A stretch of 64,000 nt of DNA from Caulobacter sp. 602-2 (GCF_011043625.1 NZ_JAAKGT010000012.1:1-64000), one strand, 5' to 3'; positions 1 to 8,822 are shown, numbered from the stretch's first letter. Numbers and translations: made by a program. The notes: generated by a model not told the origin, from the sequence alone.

Positions 1-168
1 GGGCGCGATGATCATCTTGATCAGCCGCAGGAAGATGTCGGTGATCAGCGACAGGCCCGAGGCGGCCGACTTGGCCCCTTCGGCGTCCAGGAACTGGTTG
101 CAACCCCAGCCGACGAGCACCCCCAGCACCATCGCGCCGACGATCAGATAGGCGAAGCGTTTGTTCAT
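1..168 (-). CDS. Dicarboxylate/amino acid:cation symporter, N-terminal part (gene runs off the left edge)
   Basis: The first 56 codons are visible. The N-terminus MNKRFAYLIVGAMVLGVLVG is a first membrane helix, and near the window edge stands LRLIKMIIAP, which is typical of the second helix of the DctA/GltP (DAACS, PF00375) family. Members import C4-dicarboxylates or acidic amino acids with Na+ or H+. The ATG at 166-168 follows a purine-rich stretch (GGAAGACC). About 240 bases separate it from the divergent amn gene, and no clear gene is seen there. The family is fairly sure; the substrate cannot be told from this fragment. Confidence 0.75.
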   Translation of the reverse strand, partial: MNKRFAYLIVGAMVLGVLVGWGCNQFLDAEGAKSAASGLSLITDIFLRLIKMIIAP

Positions 169-408
169 AGGGTCTTCCGTTCCCCCTCGGCCGCGTGGCG
201 ACCGGGCCTGCTGAAGCGCCCTCCCAGCAGGCGCATTCGTTTCATGGACGCCCCGAGAGGGGGCATGTGGCGCCCCTTTTGGCCGAGCGTGGCGGCTTCG
301 TCCATGCCCGGGGCGTCACAAAGGCGCAGGCTGGGGGCGCTATGCTCGCCCCAGGGCCGGGCCGCGCCCCGCTCTGGTCAGGCTGCGGCAAGGCTGATAT
401 AGGACGCC

Positions 409-1863
409 ATGTCTAACCAAGAAAAAGCGATCGCCGTCGTCGAACGGCTCAACTCCGAATACGAACGCGCCGTCGAGGCGCTGCGCACCGCCCTTCGGGC
501 CTATCTCGAAAATGGAACCCGCCCCGACCCGCAGATGCGGTTCGACGGCTCGTTCACCTATCCCGAGCTGCGCCTCACCTACGACCCCGAGGCCCTGCCG
601 CCCAAGCTGGCGCGCTCGTTCGCCCGGGTCAGCCGTCCCGGCGTCTACTCGACCACGGTCACCAAGCCGGCCCAGTTCAAGGACTATCTGGTCGAGCAGC
701 TTTCCCTGCTGATGGACGACTTCGACGTCGAGATCGAAGTCGCCCGCTCCGAGCAGGAGATCCCCTATCCCTACGTGCTGGACGCCAGCATCGACCTGAA
801 CCAGGCCGATGTGCGCAGCGAGGACATCGCCCGCTTCTTCCCGACCACGGACCTGGCCTTCATCGGCGACGAGATCGCCGACGGCGTCTGGAGCCCGGTG
901 CTGGAAGACACCCGGCCGCTGGCCCTGTTCGACGGCCTGCGCACCGACTTCTCGCTGGCCCGCCTGCGCCACTACACCGGCGCTCCGGCCGAGCACGTGC
1001 AGCCGTTTATCCTGTTCACCAACTACCACCGCTACGTGGACGAGTTCGTCCGCTGGGGCGTGGAGCAGCTGAAGAAGCCCGATAGTCCGTACACGGCGCT
1101 GTCGTGCTCAGGCGGCGTGGTGGTCACGGCCGAGACGCCGAACGCCGAGCAGGCGATCGCCGACGGCGCCTGGCGCAAGCACCAGATGCCGGCCTACCAC
1201 CTGATCGCCCCGAACGGTCAGGGCGTCAGCCTGGTCAACATCGGCGTCGGCCCGTCCAACGCCAAGACCATCTGCGACCACCTGGCGGTGCTGCGCCCGC
1301 AGGCCTGGCTGATGATCGGCCACTGCGGCGGCCTGCGCGACACCCAGACCATCGGCGACTACGTGCTGGCCCACGCCTATCTGCGCGACGACCACGTGCT
1401 GGACGTGGTGCTGCCGCCGGAGATCCCGGTGCCGTCGATCGCCGAGGTGCAGCGCGCCCTCTACGACGCGGCCAAGGCGATCAGCGGCGACACCGGCCAG
1501 GAGCTGAAGAAGCGCCTGCGCACCGGCACCGTGGTCACCACCGACGACCGCAACTGGGAACTGCGCCACAGCCTGTCGGCCCTGCGCTTCAACCAGAGCC
1601 GCGCGGTCGCCATCGACATGGAAAGCGCCACCATCGCCGCCCAGGGCTATCGCTTCCGGGTGCCGTACGGGACGCTGCTGTGCGTGTCGGACAAGCCGCT
1701 GCACGGCGAGATCAAGCTGCCGGGCCAGGCCAACGCCTTCTACGAGCGGGCGATCAGCCAGCACCTGCAGATCGGCATCCTGACCTGCAAGCTGCTGCAC
1801 GAGGAAGGTCCCAACCTGCACTCGCGCAAGCTGCGCGCCTTCGACGAGCCGCCTTTCCGGTAA
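409..1863 (+). CDS. amn: AMP nucleosidase
   Basis: Cleaves AMP to adenine and ribose 5-phosphate in purine salvage; cytoplasmic. The 484-residue product has the length of E. coli Amn. An N-terminal AMP-nucleosidase-specific domain covers roughly residues 1-190. It is followed by a nucleoside-phosphorylase-type fold with VGPSNAKTICDHLAVLRPQA, IGHCGGLRDTQ and the nucleotide-binding AIDMESAT motif around residue 403. The gene stands alone, with a strong intrinsic terminator right after the stop. Long mirror frames on both strands here are GC-bias shadows. Confidence is high. Confidence 0.95.
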   Translation: MSNQEKAIAVVERLNSEYERAVEALRTALRAYLENGTRPDPQMRFDGSFTYPELRLTYDPEALPPKLARSFARVSRPGVYSTTVTKPAQFKDYLVEQLSLLMDDFDVEIEVARSEQEIPYPYVLDASIDLNQADVRSEDIARFFPTTDLAFIGDEIADGVWSPVLEDTRPLALFDGLRTDFSLARLRHYTGAPAEHVQPFILFTNYHRYVDEFVRWGVEQLKKPDSPYTALSCSGGVVVTAETPNAEQAIADGAWRKHQMPAYHLIAPNGQGVSLVNIGVGPSNAKTICDHLAVLRPQAWLMIGHCGGLRDTQTIGDYVLAHAYLRDDHVLDVVLPPEIPVPSIAEVQRALYDAAKAISGDTGQELKKRLRTGTVVTTDDRNWELRHSLSALRFNQSRAVAIDMESATIAAQGYRFRVPYGTLLCVSDKPLHGEIKLPGQANAFYERAISQHLQIGILTCKLLHEEGPNLHSRKLRAFDEPPFR

Positions 1864-1891
1864 GGATCGGCGTCCGTCTGAAAACGACGAA

Positions 1892-1920
1892 GGGGCGGTG
1901 GTCATCCACCGCCCCTTTTT
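1892..1920 (+). terminator. Intrinsic terminator after amn
   Basis: A perfect 10-bp stem (GGGGCGGTGG / CCACCGCCCC) with loop TCAT is followed directly by TTTTT. It sits 29 bases after the amn stop and just before the convergent 3' end of the BlaR1-like gene. Confidence 0.9.
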
Positions 1921-1938
1921 GCTGGTTGTCGCCCGAAC

Positions 1939-3153
1939 CTACTGCGGGACGGAGAAGAGGATCGGGATCGTCACCTGGCCGCCGGCGGTGGGCTGGCCGT
2001 CCAGGGTCTTGGGCTGCATGCGGAAGATCTGGCTGAGCTGCATCGCCGCCTCGCCGAAGGCGTAGGGGCTGTCGCTCTGCCCCAGGACCCGGCAGTTCTC
2101 GAGATTGCCGGCGATGGCGACGGTGCAGGTGATGGTCGCCCGGCCGCCGGCCTTGGCCGTCACGGCGTCGGCCGGATAGAAGCGGGCCAGGTCGTTGGCG
2201 TCAGGCTTCTGTGCCCAGTCGGGGCGGGTGATCACGGCCGGTTCCAGGGCGGGGGCGGCGGGATTGGCGGCCCAGACCGCGCCGGCGGCCGTGGAGGCCA
2301 GCAGGGCGACGAGGGCCAGGCCCGCCTTGCGGCGCAGAGGGGTGACGGAGGCGGCGTTCAGCATGGTCAGTCTCTCCTTCAGGGGATGGGGCCCCGCCGC
2401 CGGCCAATGGCAGCCGAGCGGGGCGGTGTCGGCCGTCAGCACGGTGCTGAGCAGCGTTTCGGCATAGAGGCGGCGGGCGTGCGGATGGCGCTCGATCACC
2501 GCCGCGTCGCAGGCGATCTCCTGGTCGACCCGCAGGGCGCGGGCGGCCATGTGGACCAGCGGGTTGAACCAGCACAGGCATTGCAGGGCCACGGCCAGGC
2601 CGTTGATCGTGGCGTCGCCGCGCCGCAGGTGGACGTCCTCGTGAGCCAGGACCAGGGCGCGGGCCTCGCCTTCGAAACGGTCGGCGAAGTCGGCCGGCAC
2701 GACGATGCGCGGCCGCAGCCAGCCCAGCACCAGCGGGCCCGCGTCGACATGCTGGCCGCGCAGCACCGAGGGGCTTTCATCGAGCGGCGTCAGTCGGCCG
2801 ACGGCGCGCACGAAGCGGGCCTGGCGCACGGCAAACAGGCCCAGCGTCAAGACCACGCCGATCTCCCAGGCGACCAGGGCGATTGTGGTCAGGGCGGGGG
2901 CCTTGGCGGCCATCGGCGCGACGGCCTTGCCGGCGGTCGCGGCGAACGCCAACGCCGGCGCCATCACCGTGGTCGGCGCGGGGATCGGGATCAGGCTGAC
3001 CAGGGCGCACAGCGGCGCGGCCAGCCACAGGGCGTAGGCCGCCAGCGGTCCGAAACGGCGGCGGACGGGCTTGCGCAGCAGCATGATCGCGACGATCGCC
3101 ACGGCCAGAGCGAGGTTGGCGCGCAGAAGCGCCTCCAGGATCGCGCCGCTCAT
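1939..3153 (-). CDS. BlaR1-like M56 family membrane metallopeptidase with C-terminal TonB domain
   Basis: A predicted antirepressor protease that would relieve repression by the BlaI-like protein encoded just upstream. The start at 3153 gives 404 residues beginning MSGAILEALLRANLALAVAI and overlaps the blaI stop by ATGA. An open frame extends further upstream but only as a shadow of blaI. N-terminal membrane helices are followed by the zinc motif HEDVH (in VLAHEDVHLRRGD) and the downstream DQEIACDAA glutamate, as in peptidase family M56. After another helix the C-terminus is not a penicillin-binding sensor. It looks like a TonB_C-type domain (FYPADAVTAKAGGRATITCT to the end). Signal and target are unknown. 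Confidence 0.8.
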   Translation of the reverse strand: MSGAILEALLRANLALAVAIVAIMLLRKPVRRRFGPLAAYALWLAAPLCALVSLIPIPAPTTVMAPALAFAATAGKAVAPMAAKAPALTTIALVAWEIGVVLTLGLFAVRQARFVRAVGRLTPLDESPSVLRGQHVDAGPLVLGWLRPRIVVPADFADRFEGEARALVLAHEDVHLRRGDATINGLAVALQCLCWFNPLVHMAARALRVDQEIACDAAVIERHPHARRLYAETLLSTVLTADTAPLGCHWPAAGPHPLKERLTMLNAASVTPLRRKAGLALVALLASTAAGAVWAANPAAPALEPAVITRPDWAQKPDANDLARFYPADAVTAKAGGRATITCTVAIAGNLENCRVLGQSDSPYAFGEAAMQLSQIFRMQPKTLDGQPTAGGQVTIPILFSVPQ

Positions 3154-3512
3154 TTGGCGATCCTTTCGACCAGCGCCTTCAGTTCGGCGATGTCCTCGTC
3201 GGTCAGCTTGCCGGCGTCGGAGAACTGGGTGACCAGCGGCGCCAGGCGGCCCTCGAACAGCCGGTCGAGCAGGCCCTGGCTCTCGGCCTCGACATAGGCC
3301 CCGCGCGCGACCAGCGGCGCGTACTGGTAGCGGCGGCCCTCGGGCGTGGCGCCCACGGCCTTCTTCTTCACCAGGCGGCTGAGCAGCTGCTTGACCGTGC
3401 CTTCGGTCCAGCCGTTCGGCTCGCCGACCTCGGCGATGATCGCTTCGGAGGTCAGCGGGTTCTTCCGCCATAACGCCTCCATGATGACGCTCTCAGCCGT
3501 GCTGATCTTCAT
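3150..3512 (-). CDS. BlaI/MecI-family transcriptional repressor
   Basis: A 120-residue winged-helix repressor (MKISTAESVIMEALWRKNPL, then TEGTVKQLLSRLVKKKAV). It matches the BlaI/MecI/CopY family (PF03965) in length and in the order of helices. I chose the ATG at 3512 because AAGGAGG lies 9 bases upstream (3522-3528); the frame runs on to 3542, but that start would lie inside the operator. The gene overlaps the M56 peptidase by ATGA. The family is typically cleaved or inactivated by its paired M56 protease. A double dyad directly upstream is the probable autoregulatory operator. It may control genes other than beta-lactamase, since none is seen here. Confidence 0.88.
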   Translation of the reverse strand: MKISTAESVIMEALWRKNPLTSEAIIAEVGEPNGWTEGTVKQLLSRLVKKKAVGATPEGRRYQYAPLVARGAYVEAESQGLLDRLFEGRLAPLVTQFSDAGKLTDEDIAELKALVERIAK

Positions 3513-3532
3513 GGCCTCGCCCCTCCTTGTGG

Positions 3533-3577
3533 TCGATGACATCTGTCAACGTCGTAATCGTTGACAGATGTCATCGA
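3533..3577. promoter_or_regulatory. Paired operator dyads upstream of the blaI-like gene
   Basis: Arms of 19 bases (3533-3551 and 3559-3577) are perfect inverted repeats around a 7-base spacer. Each arm itself contains a smaller dyad, TGACA-N2-TGTCA, at 3537-3548 and 3562-3573, with centres 25 bases apart. BlaI/MecI operators have the TACA/TGTA type of dyad, so this is the likely site for the repressor encoded next to it. Confidence 0.75.
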
Positions 3578-3765
3578 TGTGGTCAACCGGCGTTTTTCGA
3601 GGGGGCTAGAGTGCGCTCGCGGTGGACAGGGCCAGCATCAGGACCGGCAGCGCGACGCAGACGAGGAACCGCAGATCGTGCACGCCGAATTGATGCGCGC
3701 ATAACGGGGTTACGCCAAGGGCGCTCGCGTGGCGGGAAGCGTTCGGCGCCGCGCCGGCGCCCTGC

Positions 3766-4524
3766 CTAGCGCGACACGCGATCTAGGAAGCCGACGATCC
3801 CCGCCGCCAGGCTCGGCTCCATCACCGCGCTCATGTGGTCGCCGGGCACGCGCTGGGCGCGGCCGTTGGGCAGCATGCCGGCCAGGGCCTCGGCCGAGCC
3901 GTTGTCGTCGTCGCGCTGGCCGGCGATGACCAGGGTCGGAACCTCGATGCGGGCGATGTCTTCCGCCGAGGTCGGGACGAAGGCGTTGAGCACGCCCAGC
4001 ATCGCCTCGGGCTTGAGGTCGCTCGCCGCCATCATCGCCCGCACCCGGCGGCCGGCGCGGGGATCCTTGGCCTGGTCGCCGTTGCGGATGGCGTCCTCGA
4101 ACATGGCCGCCCGTTCGCCCGCGCCCATCAGGCCCGAGGCGCCCATGCCCGCCAGGACGAGCCGTTCGGGGCGGGCGCCGCGCACCATCATCCGCACCGC
4201 CGTGCGCGCACCCAGCGAATAGCCGACCAGGTCGTAGTCGGTCAGGTGCAGGTGGGCGATCAGGGCCTGCTGGTCCATGGCCAGCACGTCGGCGGGCCAG
4301 GCGGCCGGATCGGTCGGCGCGTCCGAGCGGCCGTGGCCGCGCAGGTCGGGGGCGATCACCTTGCGACCGGCGCCGACCAGGGCCTGGACGATGCCGGGCA
4401 GGAACCAGTTGCTCTCGGCGCTGGCCAGGAAGCCGTGCAGCAGCAGGGTCGGCCAGCCCTCGCCCAGGGTGCGGTAGGCGATGGAGACGCCGTCGAAACT
4501 CTGGAATCGCTGGACCGCAAGCAT
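3766..4524 (-). CDS. Alpha/beta-fold hydrolase
   Basis: A 252-residue alpha/beta hydrolase. LLLHGFLASAESNW carries the oxyanion HG motif, DLRGHGRSD follows, and GYSLG is the nucleophile elbow with the catalytic serine. VIAGQRDDDN supplies the likely acid and VPGDHMSAV the histidine. No signal peptide is seen, so it is probably cytoplasmic. The ATG at 4524 (MLAVQRFQSF) fits the family start better than an in-frame ATG at 4575, which lies inside a strong palindrome. The substrate is unknown; esterase, lipase and dehalogenase-like roles are all possible. Confidence 0.85.
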   Translation of the reverse strand: MLAVQRFQSFDGVSIAYRTLGEGWPTLLLHGFLASAESNWFLPGIVQALVGAGRKVIAPDLRGHGRSDAPTDPAAWPADVLAMDQQALIAHLHLTDYDLVGYSLGARTAVRMMVRGARPERLVLAGMGASGLMGAGERAAMFEDAIRNGDQAKDPRAGRRVRAMMAASDLKPEAMLGVLNAFVPTSAEDIARIEVPTLVIAGQRDDDNGSAEALAGMLPNGRAQRVPGDHMSAVMEPSLAAGIVGFLDRVSR

Positions 4525-4557
4525 GGCGGCACAATCTGCGCGGACGCACGATCCGTC

Positions 4558-4607
4558 CAGAGCCTTTAGCCTCACATGAGATCATGTGAGGCGTGAAAAA
4601 GGCTCTG
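4558..4607. promoter_or_regulatory. Nested perfect palindrome between divergent genes
   Basis: The inner 11-base arms at 4569-4579 and 4582-4592 (GCCTCACATGA / TCATGTGAGGC, spacer GA) are perfect. The outer arms CAGAGCCTTT (4558-4567) and AAAGGCTCTG (4598-4607) pair again around them. It lies upstream of the hydrolase gene and before the phosphatase gene. It could be an operator or a structured 5' leader. There is no T-run, so it is not a clear terminator. Confidence 0.6.
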
Positions 4608-4700
4608 AATCAAATACTTGCGGCGTGGCGTCCGCCGAAGCCGCTCATACTTTCGGCTGCCACGCCGTAGACTCTCGATTTCGTCACACGGTGCGACTAC

Positions 4701-5483
4701 ATGCACGCCATGACCCGTCACATCCCCCTGCAAGGCGTCGAGAACTTCCGCGACTATGGCGACTACGCCGCCGGGGCGGGGCGGTTGAAGAAAGGGCTGC
4801 TGTTCCGCGCCGCCCACCAGGCCGACGCCACCGACGAGGATCTGGCCGCGATGGCGGGCCTGGGCATCGTCACCATCGTGGATCTGCGCCGCGCGCCCGA
4901 GCGCCAGCGCGAGCCGTCGCGGCGCTGGAGCGGTTTCTCGGCCCAGGTGATCGACAACGACCTGGGCGGCGAGGGCGACGATCCCTGGCAGACCTTCCTG
5001 CGCGGCTGGGACCATTCGGAAGGCCCGCTGCGCGGCTACATGGTCGAGTCCTATCGCAGGAAGCCGTTCACCCCGCGCCACGTCGACCTCTTCAGGCGCT
5101 ACTTCGCGGCGCTGGCCGAAGCCAAGGGGCCGGTGCTGATCCACTGCGCGGCCGGCAAGGACCGCACGGGGCTGCTGGCCGCGCTGACCCACCACCTGGC
5201 CGGCGTGTCGCGCGATGACCTGGTCGAGGACTATCTGGCTACCAACGATCCCGAACGCTACGCCCGCATAGGCGAGCGGATCGGCCGCTACCTGGCCGGC
5301 TACACCGGCTCGGTCCCGCCCGAGGCGGCGATCCGCGCGGCCCTGGCGGTGGAGGCCGAGTACATCCTGGCCTCGATCGAGGCCATCGAGGCCGCCCACG
5401 GCAGCATCGACGCCTATCTGGAGACGGTGCTGGGCGTGGATGCGGCGACCCGCGAGGCGATCCTGGCCCACATCCTGGACTGA
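4701..5483 (+). CDS. Tyrosine-protein phosphatase (dual-specificity type)
   Basis: A 260-residue protein of the bacterial Y_phosphatase3 family (PF13350). It opens with the typical IPLQGVENFRDYG and VDLRRAPERQ. The active-site loop is HCAAGKDRTG, with the cysteine near residue 149 and the arginine near 155 (CX5R), so it should form a cysteinyl-phosphate intermediate. No signal peptide is visible. The start may instead be the ATG at 4710 (MTRHIPLQ); neither has a strong ribosome-binding site. The substrate may be phosphotyrosine or phosphoinositide-like; this is not decidable here. Confidence 0.88.
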   Translation: MHAMTRHIPLQGVENFRDYGDYAAGAGRLKKGLLFRAAHQADATDEDLAAMAGLGIVTIVDLRRAPERQREPSRRWSGFSAQVIDNDLGGEGDDPWQTFLRGWDHSEGPLRGYMVESYRRKPFTPRHVDLFRRYFAALAEAKGPVLIHCAAGKDRTGLLAALTHHLAGVSRDDLVEDYLATNDPERYARIGERIGRYLAGYTGSVPPEAAIRAALAVEAEYILASIEAIEAAHGSIDAYLETVLGVDAATREAILAHILD

Positions 5484-5521
5484 GGCTTGGCGCCCCGCGC
5501 GATCTGGGATTTCGTGCCGGG

Positions 5522-5959
5522 ATGCGCATCGAAACCCTTATCGACGGGCTGATCGCGGCCGCGCCGGAACTGGCGCCGAGGCTGGCCGAGCACTACGCCG
5601 ACTACGACGAACGGCTGGACTACGTCTTCTTCTCCCACGACGTCGTTGCGCAGGCGATCGCCCTGCGCCGGGGCTCGCACGAGGATCGGGTTCGGCTGGC
5701 CGCCATGCTGGCGCTGATGGAGCAGGCCTGGGCGGAGGAAGGCGTCAGCCACGTCGACGCCGAGACGGTGGCCGTCATCGCGTTGTCGTTCCTGGAAAGC
5801 CTGGGTGATGAAGAACTGCAGGCCCTGAGGCCGATGCTCGGGCCCGAGATGGGGCGGGCGGCGGATCGCCATTATCTGCCGCAGCCTCCGCCCACCCTGC
5901 GCCAGCGGGGTGTGATGCTCCTGCATCGGATGTTCCTGGGGTTTCCCAAGAAGGCGTGA
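5522..5959 (+). CDS. Conserved hypothetical protein
   Basis: A 145-residue, acidic, helical protein (MRIETLIDGLIAAAPELAPR) with a basic, proline-containing tail. No domain is recognised with certainty. The reading frame has strong third-position GC bias, and it lies between the phosphatase and an MFS gene on the same strand, so it is probably real and may be co-transcribed. No signal peptide or membrane segment is seen. Confidence 0.65.
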   Translation: MRIETLIDGLIAAAPELAPRLAEHYADYDERLDYVFFSHDVVAQAIALRRGSHEDRVRLAAMLALMEQAWAEEGVSHVDAETVAVIALSFLESLGDEELQALRPMLGPEMGRAADRHYLPQPPPTLRQRGVMLLHRMFLGFPKKA

Positions 5960-6028
5960 CAAACGCTCGTTCGCGAGCGAGGCTCCGCTTCAGGGCTGCG
6001 TCAGACGGCCCGCAGCAGGGCGGACACC

Positions 6029-7459
6029 ATGAGCGAGGTCTTGGACGGCGCGCCCGCGCGCCTGGGCGTCGAGTCGAAACCGGCGCGAAAACCGCTGACC
6101 CGGGGCGGGTGGTCCTGGGTGCTGCACCAGGGCTCGCGCGACGTCTATGTGGTGCTGGTCACCATCTACATCTTCGCTCCCTATTTTTCCGGCGTGCTGG
6201 TCGGCGACCCGGTGCGGGGCCAGGCCATGATGGCCCAGATCGCCACCACCTACGGCCTGATCGTCGCCCTGACCGCCCCGATCCTCGGCGCGGCGGTCGA
6301 AAAGTACGGCCCGCGCAAGCCGCTGGCCGCGACCCTGCTGACCCTGATGCTGCCCATGCTGATCGTGCTGTGGTGGGCGACGCCGGCCGGCGGACTGCCG
6401 CTGGCGGCGACGGCCGGGGCGCTGATCGTGCTGGGCGTGGCCTACAACTGGGGCGACGTGGCCGCCAATTCCCTGCTGCCCCGCGCCGCCGCCGAGCCCG
6501 GCCAGGCCTCGCTGCTGTCGGGGCTGGGCTATGTGTTCTCCAACGGCCTGTCGGTGCTGATGCTGATCCTGATGCTCTGGGGCTTCGTGCTGCCGGGGCA
6601 GGTCGACTGGCCGGGGATCCCCCAGGCGCCGCTGCTGGGGCTTTCGACCGGTCACCATGAGCCCAGCCGCCTGTCGGGGCCGCTGTCGGCGCTGATCATG
6701 GCGCTGGGGGCGATCCCGTTCCTGCTGTGGACGCCGGACGCGCCGCGCACCGGGCTTGGCGTCGGCGCGGCCTTCAAGGCGGGCCTTGCCCTGCTGCGCG
6801 ACACCTTCGCCAACCTTCGCGGCCATCGCGACGTGGCGACCTTCCTCGCCGCGCGGATGCTCTATTGCGACGGGATGACGGCGCTTCTGGTGTTCGGCGG
6901 CCTGTTCGCGGCCGGGGTGATGGGCTGGGGCGCGCTGGAGATGCTGGTCTACGGCGTGTCGCTGAGCCTGGTCGGCGCGTTGGGCGGCTTCCTGGCGCCC
7001 AGGCTCGATCGCGTGCTGGGGCCCAAGCGCGCCGTGCAGATCGAGATCGCCGGCTGCCTGGCGGCGCTGATCTGCCTCTTGGGCATGCGGCCCGACCGCA
7101 TCCTCTACGTCTTCGCCTATGACCCGGCAGGCCCCGCAGCGTGGGACGGACCGATCTATCGCACCTTGCCCGAGCTCTTCTATGTGGGCCTGGGCCTGAT
7201 CATCGCCGTCTGCGTCACCGCCCAGTACGCGTCGAGCCGCACCTTGTTGGTGCGCCTGGCGCCGGCCGATCGCACGGCGGCCTTCTTCGGCCTCTACGCC
7301 CTGTCGGGCACGGCGACGGTGTGGCTGGGCTCGGCCCTGGTGGCGGCGGCGACGACGCTGTTCCACAGCCAGGTGGCGGGCTTCGTGCCGATCGTCGCGC
7401 TGATGGCCATGGGCGCCCTTGGCCTGTTCGCCGTCCGCGGCGGCGGGCGCGAGGCTTGA
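6029..7459 (+). CDS. MFS transporter (UMF1-like)
   Basis: A 476-residue polytopic membrane protein with about 12 hydrophobic segments. The first is preceded by a cytoplasmic start (SWVLHQGSRDVYVVLVTIYI), and LGAAVEKYGPRKPLAA is the MFS loop between helices 2 and 3. The pattern resembles the UMF1/Atg22-like branch of the major facilitator superfamily. The substrate is unknown. The following pabB starts 31 bases after the stop, so the two may share a transcript, without a clear functional link. Confidence 0.8.
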   Translation: MSEVLDGAPARLGVESKPARKPLTRGGWSWVLHQGSRDVYVVLVTIYIFAPYFSGVLVGDPVRGQAMMAQIATTYGLIVALTAPILGAAVEKYGPRKPLAATLLTLMLPMLIVLWWATPAGGLPLAATAGALIVLGVAYNWGDVAANSLLPRAAAEPGQASLLSGLGYVFSNGLSVLMLILMLWGFVLPGQVDWPGIPQAPLLGLSTGHHEPSRLSGPLSALIMALGAIPFLLWTPDAPRTGLGVGAAFKAGLALLRDTFANLRGHRDVATFLAARMLYCDGMTALLVFGGLFAAGVMGWGALEMLVYGVSLSLVGALGGFLAPRLDRVLGPKRAVQIEIAGCLAALICLLGMRPDRILYVFAYDPAGPAAWDGPIYRTLPELFYVGLGLIIAVCVTAQYASSRTLLVRLAPADRTAAFFGLYALSGTATVWLGSALVAAATTLFHSQVAGFVPIVALMAMGALGLFAVRGGGREA

Positions 7460-7490
7460 GGCGGGCCACGGACGCGCCTATCACCCCGCG

Positions 7491-8822
7491 ATGCGCGACG
7501 TCGCCCTCATCGCCGCTCCCTGGCGCGACCCCCTGTGGGCCGCGGCTCCCTTTCGGGACGAGCCGTTCGCCTGCGCCCTGCTGTCGGGCGGTCCGGGCGA
7601 GCGGTGGTCCTATCTGCTGCGTGCGCCAGACCAGACCCTGGTCCTGGAGGCGTCCGATCGGCGCGATCCGTTCGCGGCCCTGGCCGACATGGTCGGACCC
7701 GCCCTGCCGGCCGATCCGGAGGGCCCGCCCTTCCAGGGCGGCGCCGTGGGCCTGGCCGCCTATGAGCTGGGCGACCGGGTCGAGGCCCTGAACCTGGCGC
7801 GGGGCGACTGGCCCGACCTGGTCTGCGCCCGCTATCCGGCCCTGCTGGCCTTCGACCACCTGCAGCGCACGGTCGTCGCCGTCGGTCGCGGCGAGGGAAG
7901 GGCGCAGGCGCAGGGCCGCGCCCGCGAGGCCCTGGCCTGGCTGGACGCACCGGCCCGCGACCCGTTCGAGGGACGTCTGTGCCAGGCGCTCGAAGCCGAG
8001 CCCCCGGCCGACTACGAGGCGGCGGTGGCCCAGGTGGTCCAGCGGATCCTGGACGGCGAGATCTTCCAGGCCAACATCGCCCGGGCCTGGCGCGGCCGCC
8101 TGGCGGGCGAGGCCGACCCCTTCGACCTGTTCGCCCGCCTGCGCGGCGCCAGCCCCGCGCCGTTCTCGGCCTATCTGCGCCTGCCGGGCCGGGCGATGGT
8201 GTCCAACTCGCCCGAGCGGTTCCTGAAAGTGCGCGGCGGCGAGATCGAGACCCGCCCGATCAAGGGCACCCGGCCGCGCGGCGCCAGTCCCGCCGAGGAC
8301 CGCGCCCTGGCGTTCGAGCTGTCGGCCAGCGCCAAGGACCGGGCCGAGAACCTGATGATCGTCGACCTGATGCGCAACGACCTGGCCAGGGTCAGCCCGC
8401 CGGGCAGCGTGCGCACGCCGCAGCTCTTCAAGGTCGAGACCTTCGCCAACGTCCATCACCTGGTCTCGACGGTGGAGGGCCGGCTGAAGCCGGGCCTGGG
8501 CGTTTCCGACCTGCTGCAGGCGACCTTTCCGCCGGGCTCGATCACCGGCGCGCCCAAGGTGCAGGCGATGAAGGTGATCGCCCAGCTGGAGGGGCCGCGC
8601 GGGCCCTATTGCGGCTCGCTGTTCTGGGCCGGGTTCGACGGCGCCTTCGAGTCCAGCGTGCTGATCCGCACCGTGGCCCTGGCGCAGGACGACCAGGGCT
8701 GGCGGCTGGAGGCCAAGGCCGGGGCGGGCATCGTCGCCGACAGCGATCCGTTGTCCGAGCGGCTGGAGACCGAAGCCAAGATCGACGCCCTGCGCCGGGC
8801 GCTGACGGGGGAGGGGGCATGA
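7491..8822 (+). CDS. pabB: Aminodeoxychorismate synthase component I
   Basis: Makes 4-amino-4-deoxychorismate from chorismate and ammonia in folate synthesis. The 443-residue chorismate-binding enzyme shows ETRPIKGTRPRG, AENLMIVDLMRNDLARV and the Mg-binding region near FPPGSITGAPKVQAM. I chose the ATG at 7491 (MRDVALIAAP); the frame opens at 7419 but overlaps the MFS gene there. The 3' end overlaps pabC by ATGA, which implies translational coupling of two consecutive pathway steps. It is not fused to a lyase domain, unlike some relatives. Anthranilate synthase is less likely given the pabC neighbour. Confidence 0.9.
   Translation: MRDVALIAAPWRDPLWAAAPFRDEPFACALLSGGPGERWSYLLRAPDQTLVLEASDRRDPFAALADMVGPALPADPEGPPFQGGAVGLAAYELGDRVEALNLARGDWPDLVCARYPALLAFDHLQRTVVAVGRGEGRAQAQGRAREALAWLDAPARDPFEGRLCQALEAEPPADYEAAVAQVVQRILDGEIFQANIARAWRGRLAGEADPFDLFARLRGASPAPFSAYLRLPGRAMVSNSPERFLKVRGGEIETRPIKGTRPRGASPAEDRALAFELSASAKDRAENLMIVDLMRNDLARVSPPGSVRTPQLFKVETFANVHHLVSTVEGRLKPGLGVSDLLQATFPPGSITGAPKVQAMKVIAQLEGPRGPYCGSLFWAGFDGAFESSVLIRTVALAQDDQGWRLEAKAGAGIVADSDPLSERLETEAKIDALRRALTGEGA

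Noticed and set aside
3598-3690. A short hydrophobic minus-strand frame (about 25 codons from a GTG)
   Set aside because: Could be a gene remnant, but there is no ribosome-binding site and nothing to support expression.
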